Translations under genes and position numbers: made by a program | Shown: in pieces, positions 34,141-46,402 of the stretch | How the letters are laid out: each line of letters opens with the position of its first letter | Position numbering within the stretch: the stretch's first letter is position 1 | Notes under the pieces: model-generated | Told to the model about the DNA's origin: nothing | The model's input: the letters and a program-made list of their open reading frames with translations, nothing else | Databases searched by the model: none | DNA from: Mytilinidion resinicola | Lineage: Eukaryota > Ascomycota > Dothideomycetes > Mytilinidiales > Mytilinidiaceae | NCBI RefSeq assembly: GCF_010093595.1 | Contig: NW_022985471.1 | Span: 233,793-297,792 of the forward strand | Direction: 5' to 3' | Length of the DNA: 64,000 nt

Positions 34141-37100
34141 CTAAACACCTGACGATACTGGCACCATGACATCGAAGCATCCAGTCCCTACACCACTAAG
34201 CTTGCCCACCACAATTCGGGCGCTTGGATTTCGCAGATCATCCCAGTCTTGCTCGAGCACTGCGTCCCTCAAAAAGCCCAGTGTCGTCTCAAAGCTCATC
34301 TTCATGAACGGACTCATATTGCCCTTCATTCCAAGCCGGCTGAATGGCATGAACCCACCTCCCCTCGTCATGGTGTCAGCGACGAGGGTAAGATGGCGAC
34401 GATCGACGCTGATGCCGTGACCGTGGAAGACGGCGTGCATTTCACGAACGATGCTCGCGCGGCAGGCCTCGACTCCATACAGTCGCAGCATGGCGGCAAT
34501 ATCGTTGGTGAAGAGGCGGTTGGGGTCGATGATATGCTGGTAATCTCGCATGGCAACCATGTTTTCTCCCTCGGTCACAACGACTGGGATTTCTGTTGGC
34601 TTGCCCGTAGACGGGTCTATTGGGCCGTCCTCCTTTGACAGGAGACAATTGGCTATTCCAGGAATGACCTGTATAGTCGCGAAGTTGCAGGCGTCTTCGA
34701 CAAGATGAAGCATGAGGAGTTTGGCTGTCGAAGCTGAGTATTCAAAGGTGATTTCGCACCACTTTCCGTGCTTATCAAATTTGGTGTTGGAGACGTCGGT
34801 ATAAGCGTGCATGATGCGGTCGCCGCGAGCAGCAGCTGAACCGGCAGGGCGAGATTCGTCCTCGGTATCACTTTCTGATTCAGATCCTTCGGGCACCGGC
34901 GAGGTTCGCGGGCTGCCGCCATAGGTCTCATCCTCCTCTGGAGATTCCTCTCTTACAGCTTGTGCTCTGACTGCTTCTTCCTCTTCATCGGGTCCATCGA
35001 ACTCCACGCTATCTTCTCTTCTTCCACGCTGCTTGGTGCCAGTCGCATCGTCATCATCGTCGCCATCGCTCTCAGCGTCTTCGTCTCCGCCTTCTCGGAT
35101 AGGATCACCCTGCTCCACTTCCTCTTCGTCGGCCCCTGCATTCGCAGCCGCACGCGCTGAGTCGCCTACGGAGGGGAGAGCGTCGGATTTGACCCGCGAG
35201 CTGGACTTGAAAGCCTTTTCTAGACCCTTCTTCTTGAGTTCTACCCGAATCAGCTTTTGAAGACGAGGGATGAATTTCAATTCCAGCGAATCCTCCACGT
35301 CTTTCTGTTTAATGGCATATTCGCTACAATATTCCTCCGGCGGATAGAAGTCTAGCCGAATCTTGTATATTTTGGCTTCCTGGTATGCGGTGCCCGTGCC
35401 TAAGCTTTCCGTTACGGTCGCCTTGTCAACGACTGCCGATAATGGCAATCGACTAATGCTCTTGGTAAAGGTTTCCGCATGTTCCTTGGGTATCTCAGGG
35501 TGCGGGTAGAGATTCATCGAAGGGGTAGAAATATTGGCGCTGGCAGTCATAACAATTTCTCGCAGACGAGGAATGCCGAGTGTGACGTTCTTCGCCGAAT
35601 GTCCAGCTAAATGGAAAGTGTTCAGAGTCATCTGCGTCGATGGCTCCCCAATAGACTGTCCGGCCACGACGCCGACAGCCTCACCTGGCTCGACGACAGA
35701 TTTGAGGTATTTGACGTCTAGAGCAGCCTCGAAATTCTTCCGGACCACTTTGTCTCCAGGGTCTTTCCTCTTCTTCTTGAGGAGACTGTCTGGATTATCA
35801 TCGCAGTACTGATTTGACGCGTTAGCTAGTAGAAAGCAAGACATTCAGGACATATCATACCTTTTTACGGGCAGCGTAGAATTGCTCCGAGGTACTACCG
35901 CAATGCCGCGTAGGAGAAAACCTAGAAATTGCTGGATCCATGGCTGCTAGGTCGCCGGTCTTTCGATATCTCTTGTACGCTGCTTTTGTCCACTCCGTCG
36001 CCTCCTCACTCTGGATCTTGCCAAATGCCTCTTCCATGTTCAAGGTTTGAATTAAAGACCAAAAATTCTCCGCCTGGAATTTGAAATCGTTGAGATATTT
36101 CTGCTTTGTGGTGTCAAGACCATCTTCGCCGTAGAGGAACTGGACCATGCTTCCATCTGCGTCACGGACAGAGGTATCGTATTCAACTTTGAGGCCTTCC
36201 ATACCCTTCACGATACATCGCTGTAGGTAGCCGGAGCGCGAGGTTTTGACGGCAGTATCAATCAAACCTTCGCGTCCCGCCATAGCATGGAAGTAGTACT
36301 CCTGCGGTCGGACTCCGGTCAAAAATCGGTCCGTGATATAACCACCTGCCCGTACGTTTGAGTCGAAAGGCTTGAAGCAAGGCAATGACTTGCCGCTGAC
36401 CATAATCGGAACGCGCTTGCCTTCGAGAACCTGCTGTCCAAGATTACATGAGATCTGATTAGCGTTCACCAAACTACCCTTCGCACCAGAACCTGTCATG
36501 GTCTGCATCTGGTTCTTCGGGAAAGGTTTAATCAGTCGATCGGGAAGACATGCGGTCGTTACATTAGAGGAAATGTCTTTGGTTTGACCGTTGGTAAGCA
36601 CGTCGAGACCATCCTGTTTTGAAGAATCCCGAAGTACTTGCTCCAGTCTCCTTCGCAGTTCGGGGTCATTGGGGTTGATTTTGTCCGCATCTAACGACAC
36701 ATACTTGGCTGCAACCTTGAGACCGACTGAATCCACTCCCTTCAACTCTTCCCTCCGTTTTTGCTCTCCCTCGGAAGTGAGAATCAGATCTTCAACACCG
36801 CAAGAAAATGCTCGCATGTGCAGTAGCTTGGTGAGTAATCGACCAAGGACACTGAGCAATCTTCCGGCGACGGTGTGACCATATGCCTCATAGATGGCAT
36901 TGACGAAACCTCCTGGGCTCGGTCCGATCTGACTCTTGTCCAATATTCCACAGAGCAGGTCACCGTCATGGAAAATCACATCCTGCTCTTCGTGCTTTTT
37001 GTCTCCCCACAGGCTCGCCTTGGTTTGAGATTTCGATGTCAATGTCAAGCCTGGATGAGTAGTAGGCTTGATATTTCGTAGCACGGTAGTAATGACTTGC

Positions 37101-39458
37101 TTGCCGGTCCACATTGGCCGAGGCTTGATGATTGCAGGAGTGATGGTGACCAAAGAGCCAGATGTCGTGTGGCTGTCTTCTGGCCGGAGACACGCATAGA
37201 GCAGTTGCTGATAATCCTCTCGATTGAAGAACGTATCTCGATTTGTAAGCCACACTCCCATCGAAATGTGATCCTGAATTAGACCTCGCAGGGGTTTTCC
37301 AGCAGTGGCTGACAGATACTGATGATCTGTATCTGCAATCGTGGCTGCTTCTGCCCTAGCAAGCTCATTTTGGGGAAAGTGCATGTTCATTTCGTCTCCA
37401 TCGAAATCGGCATTGTAGGTGTTACAGTTGGCGTAATGCATACGGATGGTCTTCTCTCCCGGTAGTACCCTAGCTCTATGTGCCATCATTGACGGCTTGT
37501 GCAATGTCGGCTGGCGGTTCATGATCACAACATCTCCGTTATTGAGATGTCGATGTACCTTCTTGTTGATCGCACCGTTGACGCTTGTGTTCGAAGGGGC
37601 AAGAAGCTGATTGGCGAGCGCTTGACGTTCTTCGATATTCTTCTTCTTCAAATTGATGACCTGGCCAAATTCGTTCTCGATCGCGACAGCCCCAGGCCAC
37701 TTATCAGGACCATTGAGAACAGCTTCCTTCAGGTCGTAGAAGTTGTGATTTGTAACCGGCTCTGGATAAGTCAATTTCCTGGCGAACACTGGGGGTACGC
37801 CGATTTCGTTCGTCTCGATGTTTGGGTCGGGGGAAATAACACTGCGAGCAGCGAAATTGACACGCTTGCCCATCATGTTCTTTCGAAAGAGGCCCTCTTT
37901 CTTCTCAAGCGTCTGTTTAACACCATCCGCGTTCATTTTGCCGGCTGCGCCTTGAAGGGGGTTGCTGTCTTTGTCCACGATGGAGTTCACCGCCTGCTGC
38001 AAACTTACCCAGGCATCCTGTAGATCGTTGAAATCTCGTTTCCTGTAGCCTCCTTCTCTGTCCTGACCGCCCAGCTCGTTGTTTATTTGGCGCAATAGGT
38101 CAGATGCAGTGAGAACGTTCTTGTAGGTGCTATTTTTCGGGTTCTCTGCTATCGACCCGCCTGCCTTTGCTTCTGGGCGGTACTTGTTGGGAGGAACAAG
38201 GATGTTGTGCATAAAGAACATATCGGCACTGATGCTTGGGGAATATGAATGTGACTGAGGACTGTACACTAGTCCAAGAAGCTCCGCCTCTTTCTCAAAC
38301 AAAAGTCTCATGGCGGCGAGGACCTCGGAAGGATTCATATATTCCTGCTTGGCGTATTCGACCGCGCCCTTCCTTGTTGGCGCAGCTGTCATGGTCTCTT
38401 CCGCGATGAAAGTTTCGTTATCCTGTTCCAAGTCTATCATCTCCTCGTCCTCGTCTTCGTCCTCATTAGAATCTGCACTCAGATCTGCAACACCTTCGTC
38501 CGCATGAACGCGGTTGGCTTTGCTTTTTGTGACGATCTTCTGTTTCTTCTGCATTATCAGTATAGGATTCTCTACACGCTTTCCGGCATTAATCATGTTC
38601 GCACGGTCCTTGGAATTGATCGGTTTCCGGAAAATCTTTACGGATTTGTCTTTTCGGTACTGTGGATTTACTCTGAAGAGAATTTAGCAAGATGTTTTAC
38701 TTTCCTATCGCATGACACTTGCCCTTTGCAGTTTTTGCAATTCTTGCCTAGGACCATCTCCGTATAGAGGTCCTTCACAACGGCGCGACGTGCATCGCCA
38801 ACTGCTTCCGTTTTCTCCATAGACCAATCACTATTCTTCTGAATGCCAGCTTTCTTGATCGTTTTGTTCACATAGGTGTCTCGCTTTGCGATCAGCTCAT
38901 TCGCGTCTTCGTCTTCATCCTCGTCGTTTGAGCTATCCCTAGCACCAGTCGCCTTCTTCCGTTTGCTATCACCCGAGATTTTCTGATCAATATCTTCAGC
39001 TTGTTCAAGGAGACCGTGAGTGATTAAGCGGAGCTTCGATATGTACAGGTTGACTTTCGTTTGAGGTATCCTTAGGTGGTGGCAGTAAACGCATTTCGCC
39101 CTGAGGAGCCGTAGGCATTGGTCCATAAACGTGATGTGGTAGACTGGTAAGGGTAGCTCAATATGGCCGCAGTGTCCAGGACAACCAAATCCGAGTTTAC
39201 ATGTTGAGCATCTGGTCGCAAAGCTCTGATTAGACTAAACTATGCAGAAGTGGAATATGCTACTCTGCAAACTTACGGATTATCAGCAAACACCCCCAGG
39301 GCAGAATCATACAGCCCACCGGGTACTGGATGTAGAAGGGTATCGAAAGTCGTCGGGTTCGTAATTCGTTTCACGGATAACGCGCGGATGTCGTCTGGTG
39401 AGAGGAAGCCAAATTCGACGCCAGAAATTGCTGACGACACTGGCTGTGAGGTGTTCAT
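34141..39458 (-). CDS. RPA190: DNA-directed RNA polymerase I largest subunit
   Basis: Catalytic subunit of RNA polymerase I, which transcribes rRNA genes in the nucleolus. Exons 39458-39277, 39223-38723, 38672-35861 and 35808-34141 give 1720 aa, close to yeast A190 (1664). The N-terminal clamp zinc site is visible ([19 protein letters not shown]). The active-site loop [12 protein letters not shown], the LLAPSNTSV and [11 protein letters not shown] segments, and the C-terminal bridge/trigger region ([21 protein letters not shown]) are all intact. The long acidic stretch about residues 1380-1500 (EEE/DDD-rich) matches the variable insert of Pol I. The second intron is GC-AG (see separate entry). 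The frame extends upstream of the ATG at 39458 only because of read-through; MNTSQPVSS is the natural start. Confidence 0.96.
38673..38722 (-). other. GC-AG intron in RPA190
   Basis: A 50-nt intron with donor GCAAGT and acceptor TTCAG. With any GT donor nearby, the reading frame cannot reach the downstream exon. With the GC donor, the junction reads [11 protein letters not shown] and the frame is restored. AG|GCAAGT is the consensus of natural GC-AG introns. Confidence 0.85.
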
Positions 39459-40132
39459 GGTGATAGTGAACGGACCTCTGGTTCTGTGCTCCGTGCGACA
39501 GGTGCGTGAGGCTCGACGGAGCTCAAGAACTGAATTCTGCGGATTGAGATGCGGGACCAGAAATTTGCGAAGTTCTGCTGCCAAGAATTTGGCGGTGAAC
39601 AATTTCCAGATCACGTGCACTCTGAAGAATGCACTTTTCCTACGCGTCGTCATTCCTCCGCGTCGTCATTCCTCCGCCTCACTCATCTTGCCGCGATTCA
39701 AATTATAGCATCGAAATTCATCAAGCCCAAAACGTTTTACATTAGCAGAGCCCTTCCAGAAAAGGTCAAGTCACGGGATACACGTACCGCTTCAGGATGT
39801 TCCAGTTCTAGCGGAGGACTATCAATGATATGTGCTGGCGACTAAATGCTATGCACTTGGCAAGTCACTGGTTTCTACCTTCTAGTTGAAGACTTGAAAG
39901 ATGTCAGGACGAAAGGGAGTTTATTTAAGGTGATAAAGATTCATCCTAAAACTAGCCATTATGTACTAACTAGTAAGTGTTTCCCTCCCACTTTTAATCA
40001 TAAAATCAGAACTTTTCCTCCAAACCACTCCACAATACAAACACGTGAAGGGCAGAATACCGCGCGATCATAAAGCTCGCCAAGTAATACAGACATCAAG
40101 AAGCCCCATAAAACTGCCGCTGGACACTATGC
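39459..40132. other. RPA190 upstream region and 3' flank of the HAM1-like gene
   Basis: No gene. It contains a perfect 16-bp tandem duplication CGTCGTCATTCCTCCG at 39645-39676. Confidence 0.45.
39645..39676. repeat. Perfect 16-bp tandem duplication upstream of RPA190
   Basis: CGTCGTCATTCCTCCG occurs twice head to tail (39645-39660 and 39661-39676), about 190 bp before the RPA190 ATG. May be a chance slippage or part of the promoter. Confidence 0.9.
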
Positions 40133-42401
40133 TCAAGTCATGTTCATAGTATGAACGTCGAAGACTTCGTTCCTCCAGCCGCCTTGGTCGTAATCCTCAA
40201 CCCTCTCTCCGGCTCGAGTAGCCTCGTCTTCCCAAAGCTTGACGATGCTGCCTGGAGCGTACTTACCTTTGAAGACACCTTTACCGGGCTCAGCGACACC
40301 GACTCTGGTATATAAATCGGGATCGTCTTCAGGCGTCAAGCGTGTCATGACTGCTCTGAAGAAGGTGCGGATATCATCCGGGTCGGAAATCTGGGTGGCA
40401 CGAAGGCGCTCGCGAGCGAACAGCAACTCTCGGTTGGCAGCATGTATGCCATCGGCAATAGCTGATGCGAGTTGCTTCTCCATGACTTTTCGGATGATAG
40501 GCCGCAGAAGGGGCTTCAGAAGCCAGCCGAAGAATGAGAACTTGCTTTTACGCATGGAGTAAGTAAGTTTGTGGACGTGAACACGCACGGCCTTCAACGT
40601 CAAGATCTTCTCGAGCTTTTCTTTGCCGATTTCGACATCTAGGTGGATGTCGATGCCTCGCTCGTCCAGTTCGAAGGAGGCAATGCCTTCATCTGCGAGT
40701 CGGAGGATACCCGAATGGGCTCGAAGGAGGAATCCGATCTCGTCGGCTTTGAGAGAAAGGCCGTCTAGTTTGATGGTCACGAGTGAAGATACCTTGGAGG
40801 TTGTTCTGAAGCGAGCTTTTCGAATTTCCAAGTCGTTGTACGTCTCGACGCGGAGCCTATAGGGAAGGAAGGAGCTATGGTTGATCGTCCGACCTGGCTC
40901 GATGATGAGGTTCTCAAGCAGGAGATCGACGTCTGGAGTGGAAATCTCAAGACGAGGGATAGGCACGTATTGTATAGCTTGAATGAACATAGGAACAAAT
41001 ACGTTAATAGCATCTGTGACTAATTCTCCACTCGTATACGCATGGGCTGGTGAAAGGATGTTGAAAAGCTTCATCGAAGTCTTCAATAGCCGTGCGATGT
41101 CCTGGTCCTCAACAACGGAGTAGAAGGTAGTTTGAATTTGTCCAAACAGCTTGTCGACATCATCGCGGAGGGATGACTCTGTCCCAACCTTGCGAGACTT
41201 TGCCCTCAACTCCTGGAACTTTTCGTCGGCGTGGTCGAAGAACTCTGGGTCAGTCAGGAGCTTCTCTAGAGAATTGCCCATGTCAGTCATCAAGTCCTCA
41301 AACTCTGGGTCATTCTCGCGGTGGCCCATGACCTGCTTGAAGTCGGTTTCCAGTTTTTCCCACTCTTTCTTGTCTCCAAAGGAGCTTATGAGGATCCAGA
41401 AGTTTTGCATGGCCTTGTCCAAAGCCCTGTTGGTGTTGACATCCTCTTGAGTCGTGTCGACAGCTTCTTGAACAGCACGGGAATACACCATAGCGTAGCG
41501 CTTCATCAGAGTCGATATGGTGGACACTGAATCAGAGTAGTCCCTCCGCTTCCTGAGGTTCAGAACGACCTGCTTCAACCGGTAAATCAGGGTATCCTTC
41601 TCATCTCCAGTCAGTTTGTCTTCCAGACTGCTCTCTGCCTCCTTTGCAACTTTGACAGCACCATTGCCGACTACATTGGCAACATCGACGAGATCGCCGT
41701 TGAGGTCGTCAGCAGAAGGAGGAGGACCGGAGCCAGCTCCAGGTTCCTTGACTGCATCTTGTTCTGTCTTGGAGGGCTCGATTTTGTTTCCTGCTTCCTT
41801 AGCTACTGAAGATAGCTTGAAAGCGGTGTCTTTGAAGACTTCGCGTCCGATGACGTTGAGGTCTGAGAGGAAGAGGCGGAAGTCAGAATTGGTAAGGAGA
41901 AGGGAGCCAACAGTCTGCAGGCTCTGGTAGGCTAAATTTGTTAGCATTGATTCATATAAGACTCGGAGGTAGCTTACCTGCGGCTGTGTCTGCCTTAGCT
42001 TTGGCTTTGGAAGCTCTCTCAGCTAGGTCGTCCACATCAACAGACACCTTGGACTTGGACAAGAACCAGATGAAGTCTTGAATCTGATCTTCGCTGTTCT
42101 TGTGTTGTAGAAGCTCCATGAACTCTCGAAGCCATTGCTTTGTGTACTTGACCAGCAAGCGGCCAGAATCACTCAGGTCTGGGTTGTCGGGATTGAGGAT
42201 GTCGGCAGCTGTCAATGTCCGCAGGTTGATGAGGACCTGTTCGTTCGAGGGCATGAAACCTTTGGCCAGAGCTCTGTACATCTGATACGAGTGGAGCTTC
42301 TGGTGCACCTGTCTCTGGAGAGCCGTGTCATCGTGGTACTGAGGCAGCAATGGCTGGCGGTCGTCAGCTCGCGACTTGCGGAAACCGAAGCAGGAAGACA
42401 T
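40133..42401 (-). CDS. HAM1-like (DUF5923/DUF4449) protein
   Basis: Two exons (42401-41978, 41931-40133; a 46-nt intron) give 740 aa. The N-terminal two thirds are helical and soluble (KLSSVAKEAGNKIEPSK, YRLKQVVLNLRKRRDYSDSV, and DKAMQNFWILISSFGDKKEW). The C-terminal part from about residue 470 (YVPIPRLEISTPDVDLLLENL, then a SFFGWLLKPLLRPIIRKVME amphipathic stretch) resembles the DUF4449 region, which has been related to BPI/TULIP-type lipid-binding folds. No signal peptide or transmembrane segment. The family is conserved across filamentous ascomycetes with little functional work; a lipid-binding or membrane-associated role is inference from the fold. Intact. Confidence 0.82.
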
Positions 42402-44169
42402 GGTGAAAAGAGGTGTAGAGGGATGAACTCCACTGCGGGATGAATTGAAGACTCTGCTCAGGCCAACGAAGACGTTGTTGAACCAAGGTCGCGTGCCGTG
42501 TTGGTCGTCATGATTTGCGCATCACGGTCGTACTCCGCAGTCGCGACAGGAGCTAGCGATGACGCATGAGCCAAGCAACAACCTGGTGGTGATCATGTTC
42601 CAGAGTCCAGAGCGACAGTCTTTTTGCCCCGCCCATCCCGCCTAAACTGCAGATGAAGCCATGCCGTGTACGGTTGGCATAAAGCTTCATCTTCGCTCAA
42701 AAGAGGTACATCAGCGTCACTGCACGTGTGACTCTAGAACTGTGGGAAAGCGTAGGGACTGCGCCTCATACCTCTTCTCATTGGCGACAGCATGTGGATC
42801 TTCCGTGGTCCGTCATGTGCAAGCAGCGTACACACTGATCCGGCAGTAGATTCAGCCTGCCCGCAGGTCGTGCTCTCCGGGTGCTGATGATATGTAGAAG
42901 CCCGAGACTGCGATTCTCAGTCGACTCAACGGAAGCGAATCGCTGCTCTCCCGCTCAAAGTGCTATCGGATGTCCGGAGCATCAGTTCGAAACAGAGAAG
43001 AGCAGCTGCAGCAGATGGCTTCGAGCCGGCTGGAGTTCCACCAGGCTAGAAGACCGAGGCCCGTATGACTCCAGTTTTGCAGCTATTCGGAACGAACCGT
43101 AGCTTAAGTCTCCTTCCCCAAGGTGAATTCCACGCTTGCTCGAAAGCGGCAAGATGGACTGCGGGGAAACCTGGAGTCGTCTTGGACGGCAAGAATAGCT
43201 CGTGGACAGGGCGTCGCGGACTACCTGCCTTGGTTGCGCTGTCCTCACTGACTGTGGAGTCGCGCGCCCTTCCACACGCACCGGCAGCAGCTCCGGATTG
43301 ACCGCTCCACAGGCGGCGGAGATTACGAGTGTCGTGTGCAGCTCAACGAAACTAGGTGCATGATGCTCTGGTTGGACGGGCAGTGTGATATCAACAATCG
43401 GTGTGAAAGCGTCAGTGTAGTTGCAGCTGAACGGTCGACCCCGTCCATAGATACATAGACTTCCCCCAAGGTCCGCTCCGGCAGCAACAGAGGCTCCCAG
43501 AGACAGACGCCGCCCGAAGCCCGTCCGAAACCAGTGTAAGACGGGCGCACAGATACCGAATGATGTGCTTATTCGAAGAAGAGGGATTTAACGACCTGTC
43601 TCAAATCAAGACGAGCTCGGACATGGCCTGCAAATGGCCTTCGCCGGCCGGACCCGTGCTGTTCAGAGACGCTGGAAGAAGCAGACACGCAGACACGCAG
43701 GCGGACTCTGTTGCTGGGCACTGCCAGGCGCAGCTGATCGCGGTTTGCAGAGAGGGCTCGACGGGTGCTGGCACACTGGCCATGTGGGAGTGGACTCTGA
43801 CCACGTCTCTGGCCATCCCGATAGCGCCCGACCCCCACGATTCATCCTGCAATTGTTGAGCAGTGGCGGCCACTGCACGGCCTCTGCGCAGCCCTGCAGG
43901 CCGGGACGCTGCTAGCATCCCCGGCGCGGCCTCGACGCTCAGGCGGGAAATATTTTTGTGACAATGAGCGTCCCAAACGCCTCAGCGCCTCCGGCTCTCC
44001 TCAGAAGCACTCCACGCGCAGAACAACCTGACTGGCACTGACTCTGCCGCCAACTGCTGCCCCCCGATAGGCTGCTTGCCCTCCGCTCCCGTTCACCCCC
44101 CCTCGAAGCCCATCCTAACTATTTCTTTTGGCACCCTATGCCGCGCCCTGCTACACCAAATCCTCGTCC
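42402..44169. other. Divergent intergenic region between HAM1-like and malic enzyme genes
   Basis: 1.77 kb, GC-rich, with many mutually overlapping open frames in several phases between 43550 and 43920, which is a composition effect. Nothing gene-like recognised. It holds the promoters of both flanking genes; the last 150 bp are C-rich on the plus strand. Confidence 0.45.
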
Positions 44170-46402
44170 ATGCCCACCCTCAGTGCCTTAAAAGGTGCCC
44201 TGCCCCTCGCGAGCTGTCTCCAGAAAACCCTCCTCCGTCCATCATTCATCTCCAGTTCCAAACCTTTTACCCAAACTCGCGCCATGGCTTCCCTCGACTT
44301 CGCCCAAGCCAATATTAAACAGGCACAACACCATGCCTCACCGTTGGTACCCAGGCTACCCAGCACCACGTTCGTGTTCTCATTCTATTTCTGCTTTCCA
44401 ATCGCTGACCGGCTGATAGGAGTGGTGACTTTGACACCGCCAACACGCCAGAGGTCCGCAAGTACCTCCGAACCTACGGCCTGACACCTCCAGCTGTTGA
44501 GAGCTTCGAGGTGCAAGCAAAGAGATGTACGGAAAGTCGCAATTGCTGCAATGATACATCAAAGCTCACTGGACCTAGGTCTCAATCTTCTGGCGCTGAA
44601 GCCGACGCCGATTGAGAAATACCAGTATCTGACTCATCTCCGGGCCACCAACGTCCACCTCTTCTACCGATTACTCTCAGAAAATATCAAGGTAAGAAAT
44701 GCTAGGACATCTCTAGTAGTGAAAACAAGCTTACAATGCGCACAGGAATTGACCCCCCTCATCTACACCCCCACTGTTGGCGAAGCTTGCGTTCGGTGGT
44801 CAGAAATTTACACGCAGCCCGAGGGCCTCTACCTCTCATACACGGACAAGGGCAATCTTCACACGATCCTCCAAAACTGGCCTCACAATGTCGAGATTAG
44901 TGTCGTCACGGATGGGTCGAGGATTCTGGGTCTCGGAGACCTTGGTGTGAACGGTATGGGTATTCCAGTAGGAAAATTGGCCCTCTACACCGCGTGCGCA
45001 GGCATTCGGCCTACTGCGACACTGCCTCTCCAGCTGGATCTGGGCACAAATAACAAGGCTCTTTGGGAGGACCCCCTATACATGGGCAGCAGAGTGCCCA
45101 AGATCTCCCCCGAAGAGGAGCGGGACTTCCTGGACGAGCTAATGGCCGCCTTGACCGAGAAGTGGCCTGGGTAAGTTCTGATCCCACGCTCCGTCTAAGG
45201 TTACGGACTAATCGGGTGACAGAATCGTGATCCAGTTTGAGGATTTCAAGAACCCCTTCCCAGCTCTCGAACGATACCGCGATACCTACACGTGCTTCAA
45301 CGATGACGTCCAGGGAACTGGTGCCGTGATCGTTGGCGGTTTCATCAACGCTGTTAGGCATAGTGGCGTTCCTGCCAAGGGCCATCGTGCTATCTTCTTG
45401 GGGGCTGGTAGCGCTGGTGTAGGCGTCGCAAAGCAAATTGTCGAATACTTCATGAAGGAAGGCTTGACGGAAGATGAGGCCCGCAAGAAGTTCTGGTTTG
45501 TGGACTCAAACGTAAGCTTTCGGAGACCGGACATCCTAGATACCATGCTGACTGTCGACAGGGTCTCGTCACTTCAGATCGTGGTGACAAGCTGGCGGAC
45601 CACAAGGTCTATTTCGCCCGGGATGACAACGAGGGCAAGCAAATACAGAGCTTGGGCCGTCTCATCGATTATGTCAAGCCTACCATCCTGATGGGTCTCT
45701 CTACCATTGGTGGAGCCTTCAACAGGGATATCCTCCAGCGAATGGCCGCGCTAAACGATAGGCCCATCATCTTCCCCCTGTCCAACCCATCTTCCAAGTC
45801 GGAGTGCACCTTCGAGGAAGCCATCAAGTATACCGAGGGCCGAGCTCTGTTCGCCAGCGGCAGCCCCTTCCCCTCGTTGGACTTCGGTGGGAAGAATCTC
45901 ACTCCCGGCCAAGGTCAGTATCTTCCTCCGTCATTTCCCGACGTCGAGTTCCCCGAGAACGCAGGCTAATCTGATATATGCAGGTAACAACATGTACGTG
46001 TTCCCTGGCATTGGCCTCGGTGCCATCCTCAGCAAGGCCGTCAGCGTCACCCAAGACATGATCTATGCCTCCGCCGAATCGCTCTCGACTGCTCTCAACC
46101 CCCAGGAGGTCGCCGACGGGTGGTTGTACCCCGACATTCGCCGAATCCGGGAAGTCAGCGTTACCGTTACCCGTGGTGTTATCCGCGCTGCCCAGGACAA
46201 CGGCGTCGACCGCGAGCTTGCCATCCGTAACCTCACCGACGGCCAGCTCGACGAATACATCCGGGCCCGCATGTACAACCCCTTCAACGAACGTGAGAAC
46301 GTCGAAGACGAGGTTGCACAGCTCGTCGCTACAGCGAGCGGTCTTTCCCAGGAAACCAACGGCCACGCCACGAATGGTGTCCGTGCTGCTGCCCACTTGT
46401 AG
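44170..46402 (+). CDS. MAE1: NAD(P)-dependent malic enzyme, probably mitochondrial
   Basis: Oxidative decarboxylation of malate to pyruvate. Seven exons (44170-44369, 44420-44526, 44579-44691, 44746-45170, 45223-45511, 45562-45913, 45984-46402) give 634 aa. Family motifs are LIYTPTVGEACVRW, GLGDLGVNGMGIPVGKL, FEDFKNPFPALERYR, FNDDVQGTGAV, and the dinucleotide fold FLGAGSAGVGVA, followed by FPLSNPSSKSECT and NNMYVFPGIGLGA. The N-terminus (MPTLSALKGALPLASC.. then KTLLRPSFISSSK) is basic and hydroxylated without acidic residues, as expected of a mitochondrial targeting peptide. The second ATG at MASLDFAQ could give a cytosolic form. Cofactor preference (NAD or NADP) cannot be read from what I see. 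Confidence 0.93.

Noticed and set aside
43550..43920. Cluster of overlapping frames on both strands upstream of malic enzyme
   Set aside because: Five or more mutually exclusive frames in the same GC-rich DNA; none shows family motifs or splice structure.
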